Positions 38,501 through 50,500 of a stretch of DNA of 64,000 nucleotides are shown here, in pieces. Position 1 is the stretch's first letter; each line of letters starts with the position of its first letter. Source of the stretch: Notospermus geniculatus (lineage: Eukaryota; Nemertea; Pilidiophora; Heteronemertea; Lineidae). The translations under genes and the position numbers were made by a program. The notes below the pieces were generated by a model that saw only the letters and a program-made list of their open reading frames with translations, was not told where the DNA came from and ran no database searches. Location: positions 29,548 to 93,547 of the forward strand of contig NMRB01001241.1 in NCBI GenBank assembly GCA_002633025.1, in the 5' to 3' direction.

Positions 38501-41500
38501 ATCCTGCAGTCACCAAGGTAACAAGAAAGCACGCTAAGCTAATGGAGGATAAAACTTCAAACAAATATCATACTGGTGATGGAGGCTGAGGCAAACAAAT
38601 TTAATTACGTAAATTGATCTTTTTGCCATTTTACCATTACTTGATCAAACTTAGGGTGGTGTTCCTTTGATTATTTCTTTGAGCTGCATGAAATCAGATG
38701 GAGTCTCTCCTTCACAGACAGTTTTTTCAAGTCTTTGATCTACTCCTGGACTTCAGACAAAAGATCTGATGGGTGGCCTGCCATTTTGGTTGTATTTGTG
38801 GCCATATTCATCCACTATTTCCCCCTGTCACTTATATCTGATTGATACCTTTGAAATTAGTGTTATTTCAGGGGTGATTCATTCCCAGTAGGTTATTTAT
38901 ACAAAACTTTTTCAGGTTTGAATATATGGGAGGAGAATTTCTGATCATTTCAGTCCAAGTCTGCTGTGCATTGCTGTACATTGTAACACAACTGTGTGCA
39001 GATGATTCCCATCAAGTTTACCTGGAGTTGTTCATGGCAATTGGATTTGATCTCATAGTCTGTGACTATCAATCATCGTTTACAAAAAAATATCGGGATT
39101 TTCAGTTCCTTTGATCTGACAAGTACAGCCTCTGTTTGAATCCGTTTAGGATGAATTGATTGGTTTTAGTTGGCAGTATTTTATCAGTGTAATTAGATTT
39201 TTTAAAACGGTGTGATTTGATGCTGAATAATTGCTTTTGTCTGGTTTGCAGTAAATCTTCAGGAATTCATGAGATATTTTCGATAATGATTAACGCCAGT
39301 GATGGGTGGGTGGGGCGATGAATGGTTTTGTCCCTTTTTGAAAGCTGAGAGTTTTATGAAGAGAAAAACCTCTGGAAAGCTTGGTGTTATCCCAAAGTTA
39401 ACAAATCCCTGGACCAGCCTTGCTGCGTTAGAAGTCTACTTGTATCTGTGTCTTTCAGATGAATACTGAAAGAATCCACCTTTGATCAGTGTATGATTTT
39501 CTCTCCTCTCATACTGCAGCATTAACCCAATAGAGCCCATGCCGCCCTAAACCGCCCTGCCGTGAGCCGCCTAGAAGACCACGCCCACTTTTTGACAAAA
39601 ATCCCCATCACCTCTAATGTAGAAATAAAAATCACCAATTACTGCCGGCACCACCACAATCCGCCATGTCTCCAGATGCCGATACCGCCATAAACCACCT
39701 TGACTCATTATACTGTCCTCTATTCAGCTTAATGCAGTGGCATTTATGGCGGTTCAGGGCGGTGAAAGGTACAGATGGAAAGTGAAAAAAATAGGTGGCT
39801 CTATTGGGTTAACAGAATATTTTGAAAATTCTTATACGTACATGTATGNAGCTTAATGCAGTGGCATTTCATGGCGGTTCGGGGCGGCGAAAGGTACAGA
39901 TGGAAAGTGAAAAAATAGGCGGCTCTATTGGGTTAACAGAATATTTTGAAAATTCTTATACGTACATGTATGAGATATTTATCTATCAATGATTTTCTCT
40001 CTCTCTTTAGACTGTGACATTGACTGTTGGTGAGGAGTGTGACCCAGCATTGGCCATTCACAACAAGGACCAATACAGATCCGGATGTGCTGTCACTGCC
40101 ACTCATGTGTTGGAGTCAAGGTATAAGAAATTCGCAACTGTCTTGTGGCTAGAAGTGGCACAATCAAGTTATTACACATCCTTGACTTCCTATTCAGGGT
40201 GATAAACCCTGGGTTTGTGGTGCAGCCCATAACCCCTCAGAATTCTTGGGTAATTTTTCCAAAAATTCTCAAAAATTTCACACTTTGACAGTTGTCCTCA
40301 GAGTGCCTCATTTTAGTGTTTGAATGTTTTCAGGTGTGCAAAGATGACCGAACGCTGTCATCGTAATCTAGACCTGACCAGCCCGCTACAAATTGGTGGC
40401 CTGCCGACTTTACAGACTGAATTTCAAGTCAAAAACAAGGATTTTGTAGGCTGCATGAAAGATTTCTACATCGATGATGAATTCTTGGATCTCTCGTCTT
40501 ACGTTTTTAACAATGGCACAGTTGAGGGTTGTCCGTCTCTTCAGAAATTCTGTGATACAGCGCCGTGTGCAAATGGAGGTAAGAAATCAGAAGGGTCTAG
40601 GCAATAAGGATGAGGGCTACTCCACCTTCCAATTATAAAAGAGTCTTTTATAATTGGAAGGTGGAGTAGTAAGACAGTGGCTGGTATTCATAAAAGTTAA
40701 TGGTTAATGCTTTCACTTATGATTTCCACAGCAATGTCCAATGTAAATGTACTGCAGAACTTGAAGTAAAAGCATTTGCTACCTTTTATGAATACCAGCC
40801 AGTATGTCTACTTAGAATCAGCGGATGCATGAGTAAACATGGCCTTGTTTGCTTATATTTAATAGAAATTGTGAACATGAATAGAATATTTGCCTTCGAT
40901 TTCAGGAACGTGTCATAATGGATGGGGAACCCGTGTCTGTAGCTGCCCTCCTGAGTACGGAGGCAAGGATTGCAACCAACGTAAGCAATCTTCCTTTATT
41001 CACAGGCTGTCGCAGCAGAGTTCGAAATAATTACACAAAAAATGATGATGTTGTGTGCAGTTGTCAGTGCATGATGACTGTTCTGTTCTCCAATGAAGAA
41101 AGCTACCGTAGTACAGTCTGTATCTCCACTTGTGATCATGGGAATGTGGTCAACTGAAGTGATAGCTCTAATGTGTACTACCAAGCACATTGTAGAACAG
41201 TGTGCAGCTATTACTTTGGTCACCCATCCTCCCATTGATGCCAGACTGCCTTTTATAATTGGAGGGAAAACTTCATCTGTTGTCTAGAAATTTAGTTCCT
41301 CTTGCAAGCACCAGGTGGTAGCAGCATCCTGTTCTCAACGATGTTGCTTTGTTATCGATTGTAACTGTATAACAAAACTTCACGTCTTCCAATGATGCAG
41401 ATCTCATTAGAATACACTATTGGAGATCGTTACGTTATTGATAGATAAAGCAGTGTCAACCAATCATTTGTGAATAAATTTCAATGGAAACCTTTGGCAA

Positions 41501-44500
41501 TGACAATGTGAGATATGCAAATGCTTGTGTTTCACTGGATGAGTCATGTCACACCTACAGGTGTAGTACATGTATTTATTGTCAATGCGGATTAACTCAT
41601 TCTGAGCTAAGTTTGAAACTGTGCACATCAATTCCTGTTTCATTGAATAATGGTCATGGTCTTCGCTGAAACTGTATATGACGTATTGAATGTATGACAT
41701 CACTGTTGAAGTGAAGTATTTTGAATTATGAGCTGAGAGTACGGAGGCAAGGATTGCAATCAACGTAAGCAATCTTCCTTTATTCACAGGCTGTCGCAAC
41801 AGAGTTCGAAATAATTACACAAAAAATGATCATGTTGTGTGCAGTTGTCAGTGCGTGATGACTGTTCTGTTCTCCAATGAAGAAAGTACAGTCTGTATTT
41901 CCACTTGTGATCATGGGATTGTGGTCAACTGAAGTGATAGCTCTAATGTGTACTACCAAGCACATTGTAGAACAGTGTGCAGCTATTACTTTGGTCACCC
42001 ATCCTCCCATTGATGCCAGACTGCCTTTTATAATTGGAGGGCAAAACTTCATCTGTTGTCTAGAAATTTAGTTCCTCTTGCAAACACCAGGTGGTAGCAG
42101 CATCCTGTTGATTCTCAACGATGTTGCTTTGTTATCGATTGTAACTGTATAACAAAACCTCACGTCTTCCAATGATGCAGATCTCATTAGAATACACTAT
42201 TGGAGATGGTTATGTTATTGATAGATAAAGCAGTGTCAACCAATCATTTGTGAATAAATTTCAATGGAGACCTTTGGCAATGACAATGTGAGATATGCAA
42301 ATGCTTGTGTTTCACTGGATGAGTCATGTCACACCTACAGGTGTAGTACATGTATTTATTGTCAATGCGGATTAACTCATTCTGAGCTAAGTTTGAAACT
42401 GTGCACATCAATTCCTGTTTCACTGAATAATGGTCATGGTCTTCGCTGAAACTGTATATGACGTATTGAATGTATGACATCACTGTTGAAGTGAAGTATT
42501 TTGAATTATGAGCTGAGGGTGCCAAATATGACAGTACATGTACATGTATTAGCTTTCCAGAGAATATTGGGGAGATTAATGTGTAGACAATTCTCAGATT
42601 GATGTAAATGAGAAAGATCTGTGCACTTCACCCATTTATTGCTCCCTTCTTACCAGGAATACCAAAAGCAAGACATTTTGCCGGCGATGGCTACATGGCT
42701 TATCGGCTGAGCGTGGTGATCCAGTTACCGTGGTACAATGGCATTGCGTTCAGGACCACCAAGGACTCAGGGTTGCTCATGCAAGTGCAGCTGGGGTCTA
42801 CTGCAGCAGTTATACTGGAGGTAGGGCATTACTATTGTCAGCACAATAATGAATCCAGATGGTTTATTTGGGACTGAACATTTGTATCCTTAATAAAAAG
42901 GTGTCCCCTGGCAGAGGTGTCAGATGTGGAGGTTCTATTCTAACTTACTTTTGAACATTTCAATATAATAGAGTTTGAGTGCAAAAATCTTAATGATTCA
43001 CCCAAACACGTGCGGCTGAAACCACTTTAGCCTTCCGAGGACCATGTTATGGATGCATTCAGAAAAGAAATGTTCTTTTTCTTCAGGTGAAATCCGGTTA
43101 CATTTACTACACATATCCTGGCAAAGTGATCGTGTTCGACTCCATGAAGGTCAATGATGGGAAGTGGCATTTCATTGAAGTCCGCTGGCTGACCACGGGA
43201 TTGATTTTATCTCTTGACTATGGACAAGTTGAGGTATGTGTAGACTGTTACTTGCCTGGACCTTCCAAGTCTGTGTAACACCAAGCAGTGCCGGTATGTG
43301 GAGAAAAGGACTGGTCCTAAGACTGAACCTTGGGGAACCCTGAAGAGAATTGTTTAAGGACACGACTCATGCTTACAAGAATACTGTTTGAAACAGATCC
43401 TGATGAAACCCTTTAAACCCTTTATGGCCCCATCCAGGGGTTGACGGGGTCAGGTCCAGCCGACGGGTGTGTGAGCTGCGTACCCTTTACATGATGGAAT
43501 CTCATGGAATCTTTTCGACCTATTTCAGATACAATATGATGTGTCAACATATGTGAATGGGAAAACCGTTAGTGAAGTGTATGTGGGCGGACTCCTTGTG
43601 AAACGCAGAGTTGAAAAGGCATGGACAGGTTGTATTGAGGTAAGTTACTGAATAAAGATTTCATAAGGCACGATTGCGTGAATCAGTCATCTGGTATATT
43701 TTCATGTAATACATGTTTTATTTGTGATGTTCTCTTCGCTTGCTTTCAGAACGTACGTTTGGGTGGAAGTCAGAATGCTATGCTCGGTGCCCCATCGCAG
43801 TCATTCAATACCAAGGATGGTTGCCCGAAGTTTGACCCATGTGCGAGAGCCTTGTGCCCCACGAACAGCGACTGTGTCAACAAGTTTGATACCCATGTCT
43901 GTGTTTGTCACAAAGGTAAGCCAGCATGAAGATCCATACTCATGTTTTCCACTATCAAATGTAGTCTGACATGCCACTCTTCTCAAAAATGTGTCCAACA
44001 TAGAGCACAAAAAACGACACACAAAATGATAGTAAAAGTAAAGTCGTCTCCGAATTTTGCAAATTTTCGACTCCAACTGGGGTCTTCCTCAGGCACTTTC
44101 GGGGTCTTCCTCAGGCACTTTCTAGTAGAGAAATTGCCTAAGGAAGACCCACTTCAATTCACCTCTGGGATCTGTACTAGAAAGTGCCTGAGGAAGACAC
44201 CGATTGGGGTCGAAAATTTGCGAAAGTTGGAGACGACTTTACTTTTACTATCTTCTCAAAAGTGTGAATGTCAATTTTCATGTTCATCTCATGTTGCAGG
44301 TTATTTTGGTCCACTCTGCTCAGAGATCTGCGAGACTGCCAACCCATGTCAATATGGCGCCACCTGCCGAACAACCGCCAGTACAACACATGGCTACAGA
44401 TGCGAATGTACTGAGTTCCACTCAGGGCAATATTGTGAGAACCTGATCGGTCAGCCGTGTCCATCAACCTGGTGGGGTTACCCTATCTGTGGGCCGTGTA

Positions 44501-47500
44501 ACTGTCCAAAAGGTGAAGGCCTCAATCCAAGCTGTAACAAGTCCACTGGAGAATGCGCTTGCTTGGTGAGTAAGAGTCCTTACAGTGAAACATTTCTATT
44601 TGTGGGTGGCATCCACTAGAGCGCCGACAACATTAAGAAGGGTTGCGAAGCAAACTGTGTCACTTCGGCATTCTTTCCGCGTCAATGACTATGGGCATTT
44701 TGCCCTCCCCCGAAAGTGCAGAAATGCCAGGAAATGTTTAGGAACGATAAAGACAGTGAACGGAATCTTTCAAGAATATGCGGAGGTGTTGCTGGATGAA
44801 TGCAGATTTAATAATTTTGCATTCCGCGTCTTGTCCGCGCCCTAGTGGACGCCAGGTTTAAGGGACTAGGGACCTTTGGGACTGAGAGATGCTGTCTTTG
44901 ATTGAGAGGGACCTGATCACAGAAGTCAAAATGAATATGAACAATTATTGAATTTGTTGTCCTCAGTTGGGAGTCGTCCCTGTTCAGGGAAGTTACTCTG
45001 TCATTCATCCTTTCAACAACTACGATGTTCTACCTTCCTCCAACTAGAATAATAAACACCACATATGTCATTTTCAGCCCAATTATTACCTCGCCCCTGG
45101 TAAAAGATCTTGTCGCAGATGTGACTGTTACCATCTTGGTTCTGTTCACGGAGCATGTCACCACAGTACAGGACAGTGTTTGTGCAAGCCTCGTGTCGTT
45201 GGCCGCAAGTGTAATCAGTGTGGTACCAAAATTGCCGAGGTCAAGAAAAAGATGGATGTGAAAGTAAGTCGGAGATAACCACTGGTGATCGTTCTCATGA
45301 TGATAAACAGGAAGTCAATTTCCAGAATCTTAGCAAATTTTCGACCCCAACCAGGGTCTTCTTCAGGCTGGCACTTCTGGTAGCTCGAAAAATAGGGAAA
45401 ATAAGGCTTGGGGGCCCTCGGGAACCGTCATAAGAAGGTGCCCGAGCCTTATTCTCAATTCAGTGTGCAGTTAGTCAGATTCTTTGCGTCAAAAATTCGA
45501 GATTTTGAGTCACTTTTCATAGCCCTTAAACATGACAGTCTTCATGTTGATTCGAACCCAATATTTCCCTAATGCATTTCATTGCTTGATACATTTCAGT
45601 CGTGTTCAAGAAGTGTCCAAGGAACTGGAAAGACAACATCTGGTGGGACAGAGAAGATTACGGTGTTATGCAGATAAAGTCTTGTCCTTTTGGAACAGTT
45701 GGTAAGTGGCCTGGAAATCATCTGGTGTGTACAAATTCAGTGGAACCTCTCGATTAAGGAGAGCCTTGGAACAAATGCTGTCATTTAGCAGTGTCCTGAT
45801 TACAGAGGTCAAGATCGAAATGTCCAATCCTGAGGGATATCTTCTGGTAGAGGGAAACTCAAGGGACAGAGTGCGCATAATCATACCTTGCCTCATGAGA
45901 CTTTCCAGGAAGATTCTCAAAAATATAATTTTTCACAGAGATAATCTTTCAGTCATCCATGTCTCTCCATTTTACAGGTAAAGCCACCCGTTTTTGCAGC
46001 CAGGAAAATATTTGGTCTGATCCTGACACCTTCAACTGTATGTCCATCGACTTCAATGCGATGTTGGAAGAGATCGTGAAAATGGAGAAGGGTCTCCTGG
46101 AAATAAACACCTTCCAGGCCAAAACTTCACTGTGGAAGCTGAATAAAGCAATGAAGAATACAGAAGTGTTGTATGGAAGTGATGTCTATGCTGCTTACCG
46201 ACTCATCAAAATGCTTCTAATCTATGAGAATAAACAGTCTGGACTCAACTTGACTCACACACAGGATAAGAATTTCATACAGGTATGCTGTAGTACATGT
46301 ACAGTGGTGTGCAAAAATATTAGAACACTTGCCATGAACTGAAACCAAAGTATTACTTCAATGAAAAAACCAATGTAGCCGAGAAACCATCAGTTTCTTA
46401 AGATTTGCCCAGTGTTCTAATATTTTTGCACACTACTGTATTTGTGTGAACATTGCTAATGAGACCAGCCTTCCCTCAAGTCTTACTTGATTTCACTGAT
46501 TTTCTCTTCTCTCTGTCTCTCACTCACTAAATAAGATAGAACTTTTTCTGTTTTCAGATGATGATGAACGCGCTCGACCGTATGTTCAGCCCCGAGAATT
46601 TAAAGATATGGCGTACGATTCAGAAACACTCGGGAGGATCGGCCGCCGATCTCATGAACCACCTGGAGAAATATGTGGGCACATTGGCCAAGAACATGGA
46701 AGTTACTCTTACACCGGCCTTCGATGTAGTGACAAACAACCTCGGTAAGATGTCGGCAAGATTTCATACCTTTTTGTGTGCCAGTGCCAGTTTATTGGAA
46801 ATGTTTACTTTATGAACCTTAAGCATCCTACACTCCAGGTTTTTCATACTAAGAATGTCAGAAACTTACTTTGGTGCAAACAAATACAAGTTTCTTATTC
46901 ATTTCAGTGCTTGGAGTGGATAAGATTGTCAAGAAGCTTTACGGAAATGAGACATCAATACCAAAATATAACAACAAAGTACTGAACACGAGGATATTTG
47001 ATAAGACTACCCGTATTGTTATGCCAAAGAGTGTGTATGATCTGAAAGGTAAGACCTTCTGAAGTGTTGAAGTTCAGTTTCAGAAGCAGGCTTGGTTGTC
47101 ACCAGATTCGCATCGCAAAAATCTTGAGACCTATTCAAACAATTTGGTGCTTGCAACAGAAGTTACTTTTTTTTTATGGACGGACTTTATCAATCTTCTG
47201 TGAATAATTGTCTTGACAGGTGTGCTGAGCGGCCTCAACAACAAGCTGACCGATGATGCTGATGTGGGTTACATCTTCTATAAAACACTGGGAGAAATCT
47301 TACCGAAGAAGTACGCGAAGTCTGTTAGGATTCCTCGGAAGGTCCCACTGAAGGTGAACTCACCCGTGATATCCCTGACACTTTTATCAAACAATGAGGA
47401 AATCAGTGGGAAACTCCCCGAGCCTATTGTTCTAGAGATGAAGCAACTGACTGACTTTAACAGGACAAGTCCGCAGTGTGTCTATTGGGAGTATACGAAC

Positions 47501-50500
47501 CGGTAAGTATTCAGGAAGAAGCATTTGTCAGTGCCAAGGCCAAGGGTATCCTTGATACGTTCCACTACATTTTATTGGGGATATACTAGATATTCAAAGA
47601 TTAGTCATTCTAACTGTAATTTCAGCACGTCTGGAGCTGGTCGGTGGTCATCTGAAGGGTGTGCAGTAGTCAACAGGACTGTAATGAAGGTCGGCCCAAG
47701 CATCGTGACCTGCCGCTGTAATCACTTGACAAGTTTTGGTGTCCTCATGGACGAATCAAGTGTTGAGGTAAGGTGAAAGTAGAAAGGGCCTGATGATATT
47801 TGTTGCTCAGTTTTGTCTGTGTTCTCAGCTACAAAGACCTCAAAGTGTTGCTAGTCTCTCGGACAATAAATCGGAAAGTCATCTCCGAATATTTCGCAAA
47901 TTTTCGACCCCAATCGGGGTCTTCCTCAGGCGCTATGTAGAAGAGATCCCAGAGGTGTTCCCAGAGGCTAGTCTCTCTGATGTACAGTTTTCTCTTGGTA
48001 CACAGTATAGTTTTCTCCTGCTGTCCTTTAAATTGCTTAATTTTATCCAATGAGCTTGGTGCAGTCTTGTCACTCAGCTGCCAGTAACCTAAAGGTGCTC
48101 CTCCATCTGAGAATATTTTTCTCGTGCAAGTTGGTTCTCGAAGGGAAGCCTGGCCGTAGGAAACTGGGTACTCCTTTGTGCCACTGATCAAGGCATAGGC
48201 TATAATGGCCCTGTCACACTTTTGTGTAGGCCTATATCAAGTCCTTATGAGTTCCTTATTAAAATTTTTCAATACGCAGCCATACGCTGTGTACACATGA
48301 CCTGCATAACAACGTAGCAGTGTAGTTTCTGTGCATGCCCAAAACTTCCTGGTGTACTGGGCCGTACTGTGCGCAGGCCTGTGTACATAAAACTTACACA
48401 AAACGATTGAGATACATATGAGGTGCGTAAAAAAAAATGTCAATGTGCAGCTCATAAGGAATTAGGGATACACATAAGTGTAACAGGGCCTTTAGGAAAC
48501 CAACATTGGTGAATTGCTTATTGAGAGCCAATTCATGCAGGAAAACTCACGTGGAGCAGCGCCTTCATTCAAGGACTCATTTCCATTCCAGTTAAAACAC
48601 TGGTATGGACAAGGCCCTGTCACTGTTGAGATCATCACATACGTCGGCCTCGCCATCTCTTGTACGTGTCTCTTCCTGGCGATGCTGCTCCTGTGTTGCC
48701 TGAGACGTCTGCAGAACAACATGCACAGCATCCACATCAACCTGATGTTCTGTATCTTTGTCGGTGAGATTCTGTACATGGGTGGCATTGGACAGACGGA
48801 ACCACAGGTGAGACACTTAGCATGAGTTTACATCGAGGCACACGCAACACAAACATGCAGGCGAATAATGGCTTCACAAAGGATTCATCCCCATGAAACC
48901 TTTGTTCCACCTGCGTGTTTTTGTCACATGTGCCTGAATGTAAAATCGGCCTTAGGTGATAATTTGAACCACAAATGTTGAGTGTTTGGTGACTTGCACC
49001 CTCGTTCTTACAAACCTTGATTTTACGAACTCCTGGATATTACGAGCCCAACGTCTGGCTCCCAGAATTTCATGACATGTATTACAAATGTTAGTACGAG
49101 CTTAACCCTTGGACCCCGAAGGGTTCGTGTTAGCGAGGGGGACTGTATTTATTTCATTAAGTCAGGTGATATTTCATTATTTCTGTTGTCAATTTCAGCT
49201 CATGTGTCGCATTGTGGCCATCTTCCTCCATTTCTTCTTCACATCGGCATTCGCGTGGATGTTCGTCGAGAGTCTGCATCTCTATCGGATGATGACCGAA
49301 ATCCGTGACATCAACACAGGATCGATGAAGTTCTATTACGCAGTTGGCTATTGTAAGTGAGAATGTTAACAGCAGGGGTAGATATGAACGTCCGTGTGAT
49401 ATAGTTTTAAGTGGGGTTCATTGGCACAAGGATCCGGTCCGTTTCACGTCTGTTTGCTCCTAGTTTTCCGGATTCGACAATGCAAAAATCAACTTGGTCG
49501 ATTTTTTACGGACCTGAATCGGACAAAAACCGTGCGCTAATGAACCCGGTCCCCGCTTTAGTATTCCCTATTTCTTGGCGTATCCTTCACATTCTTGCAT
49601 CTTAAAAACCTGTACCAGATTTGAATGGCAGAGTCATGATTGTACTTTTTCGTTCCAGTGATTCCTGGGATAATAGTTGGCCTGGCTGTTGGGTTGAAAA
49701 CTGATGGTTATGGCAACATTAACTTGTAAGTAAATTTCTATGTCCTTAAAGGGAGACTCCACTCATTGTAAACTTTTGTATTTTTATTAATCCATGTACA
49801 TGTAGACTATTGCCATGAGTTGTGATGTCACTAGTGTCAATAGGCTGACGACCTTTGTAGTGAATGAGCTAATACTGTGACTGCCTAGGCCTATTGGTTG
49901 TACGTTCATAAATATGCATTGAGCACTGATGACATCATGAGTGCTGTGCAATGGTCCCCTTGGGATCCAATTAAAATACTTAAAATGATGAGTTTCCTGA
50001 TTTAAAAAAAATACGACATGTTGCAGATATCAGTGGATTTGAATGTATTAACGATATTTCAAAAATTCAAAATTTTACACGAGTGGAGTATCCCTTTAAA
50101 ACTCACATTTCCCCTAAATGAAGTAATGATGTGCAATTTGTTGCCCACATTATCCCGTCCGATCTCTACTTCTACAAAAACAATTCCCTGACTAACTGTG
50201 CCAACTATAATGCTTTCTTAATCACAATTTGAAAATGTGACATGTTCTATTCTTGCCGATTACAGCTGCTGGCTGTCAACTCGTGACCAGCTGATCTGGA
50301 GTTTTGTGGGACCAGTGTGAAGATGGATGTGAAAGTAAGTCGGAGATAACCACTGGTGATCGTTCTCATGATGATAAACAGGAAGTCAATTTCCAGAATC
50401 TTAGCAAATTTTTGACCCCAACCGGGGTCTTCTTCAGGCTGGCACTTTCAAGTCGAGCTACCAGAAGCTTACACTTCTGGTAGCTCGAAAAATAGGGAAA

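Larger units (their letters stand above)
34829..39203. repeat. Intronic tandem duplication, copy 2 (4.4 kb)
   Basis: Collinear with copy 1. It lacks the 30423 insert, has its own insert at 35123-35338, and has a deletion relative to 34100-34320. It ends ...AATTAGATTTTTTAAAACGG. Confidence 0.93.
25690..40010. other. CELSR intron 6, 14.3 kb, splitting LamG1
   Basis: Made mostly of duplicated and mobile DNA: a 0.85-kb duplication (26560-28240), an inverted-repeat element (29473-29766), a 4.7-kb tandem duplication (30107-39203), a piggyBac-like element and a 122-bp duplication split by N (39727-39971). Flanking exons join in phase, so no coding sequence is missing. 28241-29470 shows nothing clear. 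Confidence 0.88.
45250..50322. repeat. Tandem duplication copy A, about 5.07 kb, HormR to TM4/5 exon cassette
   Basis: Begins in the last bases of exon 15 (GATGGATGTGAAAGTAAG) and ends inside the exon CTGCTGGCTGTCAACTCG after ACCAGTGTG. The same sequence restarts at once as copy B; equivalent donors lie at 45264 and 50335, a period of 5071 bp. Exons are nearly identical to copy B; introns differ by transposon insertions. Confidence 0.95.
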
